From Paraburkholderia haematera (GTDB lineage: Bacteria > Pseudomonadota > Gammaproteobacteria > Burkholderiales > Burkholderiaceae), in the NCBI RefSeq assembly GCF_905220975.1, contig NZ_CAJNBK010000028.1, positions 1 to 64,000 of the forward strand: 64,000 nt of DNA. Reading direction: 5' to 3'. The notes beneath the pieces are model-generated. The model was given only the letters and a program-made list of their open reading frames with translations. It was not told the origin of the DNA and ran no database searches. A program made the translations under genes and the position numbers. How positions within the stretch are numbered: the first letter of the stretch is position 1; each line of letters opens with the position of its first letter. Below are positions 52,125 through 60,062 of this stretch, in pieces.

Positions 52125-53012
52125 ATGCCCGCAGAATCGCCGTCTTCGAGTGCCGTGATTGCCACCTCAGGTGGCGGTTCGCGGGCGCCGGTCGGCATTT
52201 TCGACTCGGGTCTCGGCGGTTTGTCGGTACTGCGGGCGGTCCGTGCGCAATTGCCCGGCGAAACGATCATCTACGCCGCCGACTCGCTCTACGCCCCCTA
52301 CGGCGAACGCGACGACGATTTCATCGCCGACCGCACCCTCGCTATTGGGGAATGGCTCACGAGGCAAGGCGCGAAGGCGCTGGTGGTCGCATGCAACACG
52401 GCGACCGCGCAGTCGATCGCGCTGGTCCGCGAAAAGCTGGCGATTCCGCTGGTGGGGGTCGAGCCGGGTATCAAACCGGCCGCGCTGCAATCGAAAACGC
52501 GTGTTGCCGGCGTACTCGCCACACAGGTGACCTTGCGCAGCGCCCGCTTTCAGGCACTGCTGGAGCGCTACGCCGCCGATTGCCGTTTTCTTTGCCAACC
52601 GGGCCACGGGCTCGTGCAGGCGGTGGAACGCTGCGACGTAGGGTCCGCTGAACTGCGCGCATTGCTGCGCGGCTACCTGCAGCCCATGCTCGATGCCGGT
52701 GCCGACACACTGGTGCTCGGCTGCACCCACTACCCGTTTCTCGACGCAGCAATCCGCGATATCGTCGGCGACCGGTTGACGCTGATCGATACGAGCGTCG
52801 CCATTGCGCGCCAGCTGGAGCGGGTACTCGACCAGCACGGGCTGCGTGCCGCACCGGAAAGCGCCGCTGCTGTTCTGCCCCGCTTTTTTTCGACCGGCGA
52901 CGGGACGCATCAGCAGCAGCTCGCCGCGACCCTGCTACACATCGACGCCACGGTCGAGCAGGTCGTGATCCCGTCGCGCCGCACGGCAGCGCCGGATTCC
53001 CAAGCCGCATAA
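52125..53012 (+). CDS. murI: Glutamate racemase
   Basis: A protein of about 295 residues from ATG 52125 (a GTG at 52092 would add eleven). It converts L- to D-glutamate for peptidoglycan. The two catalytic cysteines are in VVACNTATAQS and VLGCTHYPFLD. The opening strand GIFDSGLGGLSVLRAVR and SLYAPYGERDDDFI are typical. A Ser/Pro/Ala-rich N-terminus precedes the conserved part, making the start uncertain. It stands alone between bfr and bfd. Confidence 0.9.
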   Translation: MPAESPSSSAVIATSGGGSRAPVGIFDSGLGGLSVLRAVRAQLPGETIIYAADSLYAPYGERDDDFIADRTLAIGEWLTRQGAKALVVACNTATAQSIALVREKLAIPLVGVEPGIKPAALQSKTRVAGVLATQVTLRSARFQALLERYAADCRFLCQPGHGLVQAVERCDVGSAELRALLRGYLQPMLDAGADTLVLGCTHYPFLDAAIRDIVGDRLTLIDTSVAIARQLERVLDQHGLRAAPESAAAVLPRFFSTGDGTHQQQLAATLLHIDATVEQVVIPSRRTAAPDSQAA

Positions 53013-53185
53013 AGTCCTTCCTCGCCGCGTTTTAGGCCGCCACGTGGCCTTTCTGCGTGCTTTTTAGGCATTTTTGCGCCCTTTCCGCCACTCGCGCCGA
53101 CTCTCTCCCTGTCAGCAAAACCCTTCTAAGGGTCTGGTTTTGTTACAAAAAATCAGGCAGGACGCTTGCCAAACGGGTCAATCAA

Positions 53186-53205
53186 AATGATAATAGTTCG
53201 CATTA
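53186..53205. promoter_or_regulatory. Fur-box-like site upstream of bfd
   Basis: AATGATAATAGTTCGCATT lies about 25 bp before the bfd start. The same core recurs at 59404 and 63545. It matches the Fur 'GATAAT' pattern well in its left half. Confidence 0.65.
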
Positions 53206-53227
53206 ACGTTATCTATGACGCCCTGCC

Positions 53228-53464
53228 ATGATTGTCTGTGTCTGCAAGTCTGTTTCTGACCGAAAGATCCGTGCCTCGATCGCGGAAGGCGTCGACTCGT
53301 TCGACGAACTCCAGTTCGAACTCGGCGTCGCCTCCTGCTGTGGCAAGTGCGCGGATTCTGTGCGCGACGTCATGATGGAAAGCGGTGTGTGCGCGAGCCG
53401 CTGCGGCTTCGAGTCTCACCCGCAGGCTATGCCGCTCACGTTTTACGAACGCAAGGCCGCCTGA
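53228..53464 (+). CDS. bfd: Bacterioferritin-associated ferredoxin
   Basis: A 78-residue [2Fe-2S] protein with the Bfd ligand pattern: VCVCKSVSDRKIR (C-x-C) and ASCCGKCADSVR (C-x-x-C). It donates electrons to bacterioferritin to release stored iron. A Fur-like site precedes it, as expected for a gene induced by iron lack. The C-terminus has two extra Cys (VCASRCGFES) and is longer than the minimal 60-residue Bfd. Confidence 0.9.
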   Translation: MIVCVCKSVSDRKIRASIAEGVDSFDELQFELGVASCCGKCADSVRDVMMESGVCASRCGFESHPQAMPLTFYERKAA

Positions 53465-53540
53465 GGCCAGTTTTCCGGTGCGGCCCACGCCGCGCCTCGG
53501 GCGTTCACCGCCTCACTGCTTCGGGCACTGCTTTTTGACG

Positions 53541-53588
53541 CTGCTTCACATCCTGTTTCACGTCCTGTTTCACATCCGGTTTCACGCG
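53541..53588. repeat. Four 12-bp tandem repeats after bfd
   Basis: Units CTGCTTCACATC, CTGTTTCACGTC, CTGTTTCACATC and CGGTTTCACGCG. They lie between bfd and the microprotein gene, in a non-coding stretch. Confidence 0.85.
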
Positions 53589-53661
53589 TTATCCCACTGC
53601 CGTCAGCAAGCCAGTATCCGTACCAGCCAGCTACCCGCTCACCCGTTAAAAGGAGTTTGAG

Positions 53662-53724
53662 ATGGAATTGCTGATTGGTTTCGTGACTACTTTGTTCATT
53701 TCGCTGCTGATCTTCCGAACATGA
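53662..53724 (+). CDS. 20-codon membrane microprotein
   Basis: ATG-GAA-TTG opens a frame encoding 20 residues (MELLIGFVTTLFISLLIFRT) and ends in TGA. AAAAGGAG lies six bases upstream, a stronger ribosome binding site than most genes here. The peptide is a single hydrophobic helix with a charged end, like known single-helix membrane microproteins. It lies between bfd and tonB. Expression is inferred from the site and sequence; homologues cannot be checked here. Confidence 0.55.
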   Translation: MELLIGFVTTLFISLLIFRT

Positions 53725-53772
53725 CGATGTCTTGTCTGACGTGCCGCATCGACGGCGCGTCGCTACGCTAAT

Positions 53773-54501
53773 ATGCAGGCTTCGCATACCGTTTCAGCCG
53801 GCCCCGCGCCGGCTTCGTCCGTCCGAATGAATTCCCGTGCCTTGACCGCGACTGCCGCGGTTGCGGCGATTCACGTCGCGTTGCTTGCTGTGATCCTGAC
53901 GTTGCGTCATGAACCCGTGCAACCGTCACTCGAATCGCGCGTCATGACCGCACAACTGCTGGCGCCGGCACCGGTCGCCGCGCCCGTCGCACTGCAATCG
54001 ATCGCGCCGCCACCACCCAAACCGGTGCCGCCAGTTCATACCAGGACCAAAGTCCAGCCAAAGCCGACACCAACGCCCAAGCCAACGCCTACGCCGTTGC
54101 CTGAGGCCGCCGCGCCGTCGCCCACGCCCGTTGCAGTTGCTGAACCGACGCCGCCGGCGCCGGCTGCTCCCCCTGCTCAGGCCGCGCCGGCAGTCGGCCG
54201 TCCGACGATGGAAATCACCGCGCCGAAAAATGTCTCGCACCTCGACTGCAATATCGCCAAACCGGACTACCCATCACTGTCCAGGCGGCGCGGCGAGACC
54301 GGCACCGCGTATATCAAGTTTGTTGTTGGCCTGACCGGCAAGCTCGAGAACGTCGAACTGAAGAAGAGCAGTGGTTTTCGCCGCCTCGACGACGCCGCGC
54401 TCGCCGCCGTGCATGCGAGCGCCTGCAAACCCTATCTCGAGAACGGACAGCCGATTCGGGCCGCGTACACCCAGCCTTACGACTTCAATCTGAACGATTG
54501 A
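53773..54501 (+). CDS. tonB: TonB energy-transducing protein
   Basis: A 242-residue protein anchored by an N-terminal helix (ALTATAAVAAIHVALLAVIL). A long Pro/Ala/Thr-rich, periplasm-spanning section (PPKPVPPVHTRTKVQPKPTP) follows, then a TonB C-terminal domain (KPDYPSLSRRRGETGTAYIK ... GFRRLDDAALAAVHASACKP). It couples the proton-motive force to outer-membrane receptors. The start is ATG 53773; ATG 53827 is an alternative. First gene of a tonB-exbB-exbD operon. Confidence 0.92.
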   Translation: MQASHTVSAGPAPASSVRMNSRALTATAAVAAIHVALLAVILTLRHEPVQPSLESRVMTAQLLAPAPVAAPVALQSIAPPPPKPVPPVHTRTKVQPKPTPTPKPTPTPLPEAAAPSPTPVAVAEPTPPAPAAPPAQAAPAVGRPTMEITAPKNVSHLDCNIAKPDYPSLSRRRGETGTAYIKFVVGLTGKLENVELKKSSGFRRLDDAALAAVHASACKPYLENGQPIRAAYTQPYDFNLND

Positions 54502-54528
54502 GGCAGATTTTAAAAAAAAGGAATTGCA

Positions 54529-55260
54529 ATGCAAAACTACGGATTGGCGCACGTGTGGGCGCAAGGGGATTTCGTGACGCGTGGTATCGCGCTCGCGCTG
54601 TTGATCATGTCGGTGATGTCGTGGAGCGTAATCGTCGTCAAGGGCTGGAATGTGATGCGCCTGAAACGTCTCACGAAAAACGCCGAACAGCAGTTCTGGC
54701 ATTCGGACGACCTCGCCGACGGCGTGAAGAAGCTCGGCGCCGGATCGTCGACACCGCAGGACAACCCGTTCCTCGCGCTCGCGCTGTCGGGCCAGGAAGC
54801 CGCCGATCACCATCATCAGACGCAGCCGCACCTGCACGACCGCATGGACGTGTCGGATTGGGTGACACGCTGCCTGAAGGACACGATGGATGAAAGCGTC
54901 GCTCGCATGCAGAGCGGCCTGGCAATTCTCGCGTCGATCGGCAGCACGGCCCCGTTCGTCGGCCTGTTCGGCACGGTGTGGGGCATCTATCACGCATTGC
55001 TGGCGATCGGTGCGAGCGGCCAGTCGTCGATCGATCAGGTCGCGGGCCCGGTCGGCGAAGCCTTGATCATGACCGCGTTCGGTCTGTTCGTCGCGATTCC
55101 GGCTGTGCTCGGCTACAACGCCCTGACGCGCGCCAACAAAGCAATCGTCGCCAAGCTGAGCCGCTTTGCGCATGGTCTGCACGCATTTTTCGTGACAGGC
55201 GCCCGTCTGTCGTCGTCCAAACGCGGCGACGGATTGCGCCTCGCCACGCGCACCAACTGA
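54529..55260 (+). CDS. exbB: ExbB proton-channel subunit
   Basis: A 243-residue inner-membrane protein of the MotA/TolQ/ExbB family with three helices. The family segments LALLIMSVMSWSVIVVKGWN, then LAILASIGSTAPFVGLFGTV and ALIMTAFGLFVAIPAVLGYN are all present. Powers TonB with ExbD. It carries a His-rich stretch in the cytoplasmic loop (DHHHQTQPHLH). ATG 54529 has AAAGGA upstream. Confidence 0.95.
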   Translation: MQNYGLAHVWAQGDFVTRGIALALLIMSVMSWSVIVVKGWNVMRLKRLTKNAEQQFWHSDDLADGVKKLGAGSSTPQDNPFLALALSGQEAADHHHQTQPHLHDRMDVSDWVTRCLKDTMDESVARMQSGLAILASIGSTAPFVGLFGTVWGIYHALLAIGASGQSSIDQVAGPVGEALIMTAFGLFVAIPAVLGYNALTRANKAIVAKLSRFAHGLHAFFVTGARLSSSKRGDGLRLATRTN

Positions 55261-55276
55261 TCGACGAGGCATTCCG

Positions 55277-55696
55277 ATGGCAATGAGCCCTTTCGCCGGC
55301 GACGATGACGACGGCCTGATGAATGAAATCAACATGACGCCGCTCGTCGACGTCATGTTGGTTCTCCTGATCGTCTTCATGGTGACGATCCCGGTGATTC
55401 GTCACGCGGTCAAAATCGATCTGCCGCATGCGAGCAGTCAGAAGGAAGACACCAAGCCCGCGCAAGTCACGGTCGCGGTCGATGCGAACGGCAACGTGTT
55501 GTGGGACGACAAGAAGGTCGACGAAGCAGCACTGCGCGCGAAGATTGCAGAGGCCGCGCAAGCAAATCCGCAGCCGGAGCTGCATCTGGACGCGGACCGC
55601 AAGGTCGCGTACGAGAAAGTGGCTGAAGTCATGTCGGCGGCGCAGGCCGGTGGCCTGACGAAGATCGGCTTCGTCACGCAGCCTAAAGGCAAATGA
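55277..55696 (+). CDS. exbD: ExbD proton-channel subunit
   Basis: A 139-residue protein with one N-terminal helix (VDVMLVLLIVFMVTIPVI) preceded by NEINMTPL. The Asp in PLVDVMLVLL is the proton-carrying residue. The periplasmic domain follows. It begins 16 bp after exbB and ends the operon, with a terminator 90 bp downstream. Confidence 0.95.
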   Translation: MAMSPFAGDDDDGLMNEINMTPLVDVMLVLLIVFMVTIPVIRHAVKIDLPHASSQKEDTKPAQVTVAVDANGNVLWDDKKVDEAALRAKIAEAAQANPQPELHLDADRKVAYEKVAEVMSAAQAGGLTKIGFVTQPKGK

Positions 55697-55784
55697 ACGC
55701 GGGTGATCCGCACGTAGCAACGCGCCACTGCTAAGCAGCGCCTGCCGAAAACCAGAAAAACCCTTGAAACAAGGGCTAAAAGTA

Positions 55785-55818
55785 AAAGGCCCTCATCGTC
55801 AGATGAAGGCCTTTTTTT
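55785..55818 (+). terminator. Intrinsic terminator after exbD
   Basis: AAAGGCCCTCATC pairs with GATGAAGGCCTTT and a run of seven T follows. Confidence 0.88.
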
Positions 55819-55848
55819 GTGCGCACTCGGCGCCTTCGGGCGGCGGGA

Positions 55849-55968
55849 TCATTTACCATCAGAAGATGACTGATAGCTCGAGTCACCGCATGCGACAGCC
55901 GTGATCGACACGGACAGCGCGGTCAGCCCTATCAGGCCCACTATCATAGAGGCCATGAGTTTTCGCAT
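55849..55968 (-). CDS. 39-residue small lipoprotein
   Basis: ATG 55968 on the minus strand opens a 39-codon frame: MRKLMASMIVGLIGLTALSV, then SITAVACGDSSYQSSS, ending DGK. The lipobox TAVAC and the positively charged start make it a lipoprotein signal followed by only 13 mature residues, reminiscent of entericidin-type peptides. AAGGAG is seven bases upstream. Too short for most gene finders. Function unknown; could be an envelope-stress peptide. Confidence 0.6.
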   Translation of the reverse strand: MRKLMASMIVGLIGLTALSVSITAVACGDSSYQSSSDGK

Positions 55969-56098
55969 AAGAGACTCCTTAGCGAAGGGATTTCACTATA
56001 GGCCCGCGAGCGCGCGCATTCAAGCAAACTGTCATTGAAAGTACTCATGACAAGCCACGCTTAAATGCTAAAAGCGATGTAGCAGCGCGTAATAAGTG

Positions 56099-57085
56099 CT
56101 ATGACGCGACCGCGAAAACGGGCTGCACCGCTTCTTGCGCTGCACGCGTCGGACACTCACCCGTGATGTGTTTTCCTTCGTCCGGATCGAGCATTTCGAC
56201 CAGATAATCGACGAACGTGCGCACAGCCGGCACCATCCCCTGCCGCGAGACGAATACGGCGTACAACTGCGGTGTCGGCAGGGTCCAGCCCGGCATCACC
56301 GGCGACAATTGCCCCGCACGCAATGCACTGCCGTACATCATCTCCGGCAACGCGGCGATACCGACGCCGGACAGCACCGCTTCACGAATCGTCATCAGAT
56401 CGGCGGTGACGAGGCGCGGCTCGTGCTCGTGAGCGTGGCGCGTGCCGTCGGGGGCAATCAGATTGAAGACGTGGCGGCCGTCGCTGGTCGGCACGTCGAG
56501 TGTTTCGAAGCGTCTCAGATCGTCCGGCAACAGCGGCGGCGCATTCTGCTGCAACAAGCTCGGCGCGCCGACCAGCATCTGCTGCGTGCGCCACAACGGC
56601 CGCACGACGATATTGGCGTTTTCCGGCGGATCGGAACGCACGCGCAACGCGACATCGATCGAATCTTCGAACAGATCGACTACGCGATTCGTGACACGCA
56701 TCACCACGCGCACCTCCGGGTAGCGATGCATGAATTCCGGCAGGATCTGCGACAGGATGGTCTGCGAAATCGTCACCGGCACGCTTACGCGCACCGTGCC
56801 GCGCGGCGACGCGCGCATCTGCTGCACGACATTGACGGCTGCCTGAGCCTCGCTCAGCATCGCCTGACAGTGCTGGTAAAAGAGCTGCCCGGCTTCGGTG
56901 AGCGCCAGCTTGCGGGTGGAGCGCTGCAGCAAACGCACGCCCAGCGACGCTTCCAGTTCGGTCAGCCGGCGCGACAAGCGCGACTTGGAAATACCCAGCA
57001 CACGCTCGGCAGCGGAAAAACCGCCATGTTCGACGACCTGCGAAAAGTACATCAGGTCATTCAGATTGTGTGAATCGATCTTCAT
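56099..57085 (-). CDS. LysR-family regulator, divergent from pirin
   Basis: A 328-residue LysR-type regulator: helix-turn-helix in FSAAERVLGISKSRLSRRLTEL, linker helix, then the substrate-binding domain (FMHRYPEVRVVMRVTNRVVD). ATG 57085 (MKIDSHNLNDLMYFSQVVEH) is preferred over a TTG upstream. It diverges from the pirin gene; the 120-bp gap should contain the operator. Such LysR-pirin pairs are common in Burkholderiales. Confidence 0.88.
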   Translation of the reverse strand: MKIDSHNLNDLMYFSQVVEHGGFSAAERVLGISKSRLSRRLTELEASLGVRLLQRSTRKLALTEAGQLFYQHCQAMLSEAQAAVNVVQQMRASPRGTVRVSVPVTISQTILSQILPEFMHRYPEVRVVMRVTNRVVDLFEDSIDVALRVRSDPPENANIVVRPLWRTQQMLVGAPSLLQQNAPPLLPDDLRRFETLDVPTSDGRHVFNLIAPDGTRHAHEHEPRLVTADLMTIREAVLSGVGIAALPEMMYGSALRAGQLSPVMPGWTLPTPQLYAVFVSRQGMVPAVRTFVDYLVEMLDPDEGKHITGECPTRAAQEAVQPVFAVAS

Positions 57086-57207
57086 CTCATCGTTCCAGTA
57101 ATAGAACAATCCATTGCGCGAGGGCGGCTGGCGCGTAGGAAAACGGTCCCTATAATAGCCCTATGTTTCAAAAATAACGCTATTCCCCATTTTTCAAGGT
57201 GACTTTG

Positions 57208-58086
57208 ATGAGCGCGACACGCACGATCGAACGCACGTTTCCCGCCGTTCGCACGACCGAAGGCGGCGGCTTTATCGTCCACCGCCCGTTTCCGACCCGT
57301 TTGCTGATGGATTTCGATCCGTTCCTGCTGCTCGACGAAATGGGGCCGATCGACTACGCGCCCGGCGAGGCGAAAGGCGCGCCGGACCATCCGCATCGCG
57401 GCTTCGAAACAGTCACGTACGCGCTCGAAGGCCAATTCGGCCACAAGGATTCGGCGGGCCATTCGGGCACGCTGCGCGCCGGCGACGTGCAATGGATGAC
57501 TGCGGGCGCGGGCGTCGTGCACAGTGAGATGCCGGACCCGTCGTTCGCGCGCACCGGTGGGCGCGTGCACGGCGTGCAACTGTGGGTGAATCTGCCGCGC
57601 CGCGACAAGATGATCGCGCCGCGTTATCAGGAGATACCGTCGGCCAGCATTCCGGTCGCGACATCCGCGGACGGCAAAGTGCGCGTCAAGGTGATCGCGG
57701 GCGAAGCGCTTGGGGTGAAGGCGGCGATCGAAACGCGCACGCCGATCCTGTATCAGCATTTCTCGCTGCAACCGGGCGCGACGATCCAGCAGTCCGTGCC
57801 GGCCGACTATCGCGTGTTCGCTTACAGCCTGTCGGGCAAGGGCTTTTACGGCGCAGGCGAGGCGCGTCAGGAAATCGACGCGCAGACGATGGTCGTATTC
57901 CAGAACGACGGCGACTCGGTCACACTAACGGCCGGCGCGGAGCCGCTCGAAGTGCTGCTGCTCGGTGGTGTGCCATTGAAAGAACCGGTGGTGCGCTACG
58001 GTCCGTTCGTGATGAACACCGAAGACGAAATCCGCCAGGCCGTGACCGATTACCAGGCTGGGCGCATGGGCGCAATCACGCATTGA
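57208..58086 (+). CDS. Pirin-family protein
   Basis: A 292-residue bicupin of the pirin family. The metal-binding His set is present (PDHPHRGFETVTYALEGQFGH, then VHSEMPD), and the C-terminal cupin (QHFSLQPGATIQQSVPAD) follows. Some pirins have quercetinase activity; the actual substrate is unknown. ATG 57208 is three codons after a GTG in the same frame and has AAGGTG upstream. Confidence 0.88.
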   Translation: MSATRTIERTFPAVRTTEGGGFIVHRPFPTRLLMDFDPFLLLDEMGPIDYAPGEAKGAPDHPHRGFETVTYALEGQFGHKDSAGHSGTLRAGDVQWMTAGAGVVHSEMPDPSFARTGGRVHGVQLWVNLPRRDKMIAPRYQEIPSASIPVATSADGKVRVKVIAGEALGVKAAIETRTPILYQHFSLQPGATIQQSVPADYRVFAYSLSGKGFYGAGEARQEIDAQTMVVFQNDGDSVTLTAGAEPLEVLLLGGVPLKEPVVRYGPFVMNTEDEIRQAVTDYQAGRMGAITH

Positions 58087-58267
58087 TAGGCCAGATCTTC
58101 ACGCGTCGCCGCTCATGATGGCGGTGACGCGGCGCTTGCCGCACTGCCGCACCTAGGCGCGAAGGCCGGTAATTTCGTTCACAATAGTAATTTATGCCGT
58201 GCGCCACGCCGTCTAGCCATGACGGACCGTGGCGCGCGGCGATTTCCGTCCCTGTTCAGGAGAGCGC

Positions 58268-58666
58268 ATGGCAGAGTCCACCGTCACCGCCCACATCGGC
58301 TCGACGAATTTCCAGGTTCTTTTCGACGACGGCAAGCACACGTGGCTCGCCGATGAACCCGAGTCGCTTGGCGGCGGCGATCGCGGGCCGACGCCCGTCG
58401 CGCTGTTGCTCTCGAGCCTCGGTGCCTGCACGTCGATCACGCTGAAGATGTACGCTCAGCGTAAGGGCTGGCCGCTCGCCGACGTGCGCGTGGCGCTGTC
58501 GATGGAAACCGGCGAGGCGGGCTCGACCATCGACCGCAAGATCATGCTGGAAGGCGATTTGTCGGACGAGCAGCGGGAACGGCTCTTGCAAATTGCCAAT
58601 GCGTGCCCAGTTCACAAGATCCTCACGCATTCGATCACGATCCGTTCGGGTCTTGCCGTCGCCTGA
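58268..58666 (+). CDS. OsmC-family peroxide-detoxifying protein
   Basis: A 132-residue OsmC/Ohr-family protein. The two redox cysteines are in LLSSLGACTSITLKMYAQRK and IANACPVHKILTH. The family reduces organic hydroperoxides or responds to osmotic stress. ATG 58268 (MAESTVTAHIGSTNFQVL) fits the family length. No signal peptide. Confidence 0.88.
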   Translation: MAESTVTAHIGSTNFQVLFDDGKHTWLADEPESLGGGDRGPTPVALLLSSLGACTSITLKMYAQRKGWPLADVRVALSMETGEAGSTIDRKIMLEGDLSDEQRERLLQIANACPVHKILTHSITIRSGLAVA

Positions 58667-58736
58667 TGCAGAAATGGTCCGGCACCGGCTAACGGGGTCC
58701 GCACGCATTGCAACGCTTTCAAAGGAAGCCGTCGTT

Positions 58737-59219
58737 TTGAATTTCGAACACCTTATCCAGATCAACGATCCGTTGAATCCGTTTGTCGACTCGCTGACCC
58801 GCGAGCAGTTGTGGGAGGGGCTCGTGCTGCGCGCCGAGCAGCCGCAACTGTTCGTCATCGGACTCGACAGTTGCACCATCCTTTCGCGCGAAGGCGACAC
58901 GCTTGAACGGGAGTTGCACTACGGCAAGGCCACCGTGCGCGACCGTGTCACGTTGCAGGATCGCCTGAGCGTGCGCTATGACATTCTGCCGACGGCGGAC
59001 TATGTCGGCGGCTCGCTGACAATGACGATCGAACAGCCTGACGAACTGCAGTTGTTCCTACGCTTCGAATACGCAACCACCCTGCCCGTCTCCGACGATC
59101 AGGACGCTGTGACGACGCAGGAAATCGTGAAGTCGGCGTATCGCGAGAACGATATCGATACTGTGCGGCTGATCCGCCAGTACGTGGCGGGCACTCAGGA
59201 ACCCGGTTCGTTGCATTGA
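58737..59219 (+). CDS. DUF1857 (SRPBCC-type) protein
   Basis: A 160-residue protein starting from TTG 58737 (NFEHLIQINDPLNPFVDSLT), with AAAGGA eleven bases upstream. The segment REQLWEGLVLRAEQPQLFVI and GLDSCTIL are characteristic of DUF1857, a SRPBCC/Bet v1-like fold that binds small lipophilic ligands. Role unknown. The longer open frame upstream overlaps OsmC and is not used. Confidence 0.8.
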   Translation: MNFEHLIQINDPLNPFVDSLTREQLWEGLVLRAEQPQLFVIGLDSCTILSREGDTLERELHYGKATVRDRVTLQDRLSVRYDILPTADYVGGSLTMTIEQPDELQLFLRFEYATTLPVSDDQDAVTTQEIVKSAYRENDIDTVRLIRQYVAGTQEPGSLH

Positions 59220-59245
59220 TGCGGGTGCGGGCGCCCTGCCCGCGC

Positions 59246-59293
59246 CGTTGTGCTCGCCGTTGCGATCACCGTTGTGCTCGCCGTTGTGCTTGC
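59246..59293. repeat. Four 12-bp tandem repeats after DUF1857
   Basis: Units CGTTGTGCTCGC, CGTTGCGATCAC, CGTTGTGCTCGC and CGTTGTGCTTGC. The unit length is the same as that of the repeats at 53541-53588, but the sequence differs. Confidence 0.85.
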
Positions 59294-59403
59294 TCTTACC
59301 CCGTATGAGACCGCCATGTGGAAGGCGGCCTGCCTCTGTTGCGTTCTACTCCCCCGTCATTCAACTATCGGAAATCGAATCCGATGAATTTCTCTTTCTT
59401 GTA

Positions 59404-59424
59404 AATGGGAATAGTTATCATTTA
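59404..59424. promoter_or_regulatory. Fur-box-like site upstream of hemP
   Basis: AATGGGAATAGTTATCATTT, about 37 bp before the hemP start. It shares AATG-GAATAGTT--CATT with the sites near bfd and P19. Confidence 0.65.
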
Positions 59425-59460
59425 GAATTAATCCATCGAATCGACCAACAGCTAAAACGA

Positions 59461-59721
59461 ATGACCGATCTAACGCGCCCTTCAACACTCAGCCTGCGCC
59501 GCCCGGCGGCCGCGCTGACCAGCCGTCCGAAAACATCGACGGCGACGGCAACCGTCGCGAAGCCCGCAGCGGATCGCGCCGACGGCAAAAGCGAGAAGTC
59601 AGATCGGGTCGTACGCAGCGACGCGCTGCTGCAAGGCCATAGCCACATCGGCATCGAGCATAACGGCGAGACCTACCAGTTGCGCGCAACACGCTTGGGC
59701 AAGCTGATCCTGACCAAGTAA
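59461..59721 (+). CDS. hemP: Haem-uptake protein HemP
   Basis: An 86-residue protein. The C-terminal 35 residues (DALLQGHSHIGIEHNGETYQ, then LRATRLGKLILTK) match the HemP family, which activates haem receptor expression in related species. The N-terminal half is Thr/Ala/Lys-rich and disordered. ATG 59461 follows a Fur-like site, as expected for a gene induced by iron lack. No haem receptor gene is within the window. Confidence 0.85.
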   Translation: MTDLTRPSTLSLRRPAAALTSRPKTSTATATVAKPAADRADGKSEKSDRVVRSDALLQGHSHIGIEHNGETYQLRATRLGKLILTK

Positions 59722-60062
59722 CACGCAACGTCGAGGCAACGTCCAGGCAACACCAAGGCAACACCGAATAGCAGTCAGTACCGGGTATTGTGGGGACCAC
59801 CTCCTTGAGGGGTGTTGGGCATTAGCCAGCCACGACGGCTTGCACGTGAGAACTAGACCCCTTCGTGCAGACACCAAGCCAGCCGTCGCAGCCAGCCAGG
59901 CCGCTTTTTTGGTTCTCACCCAATGCGGATGCACGAAACGACGTGTATCGCACAGGCAGAAAATTGAAAAGCCGTGGGATGTGATCATCTCCACGGCTTT
60001 TTGTTTTGCACGGCGCGGATCGAAGCTCGACAAGGCTCGATGGCGCGTCGAAGCGTTCGGAC
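59722..60062. other. Intergenic region after hemP
   Basis: About 340 bp with no recognised gene. It holds a terminator at 59967-60007. Upstream of that, AGCCAGCCACGACGGCTTG near 59823 and CAAGCCAGCCGTCGCAGCC near 59877 are partly complementary and could fold, so a small RNA is possible but unproven. Confidence 0.35.
59967..60007. terminator. Intrinsic terminator
   Basis: AAAAGCCGTGG pairs with CCACGGCTTTTTG, with T-tails on both strands, so it may serve hemP and the convergent ferredoxin gene. Confidence 0.8.

Noticed and set aside
59248..59460. N-terminal extension of HemP
   Set aside because: It translates through the 12-bp repeats and the Fur-like site and has no homology; ATG 59461 fits the family.
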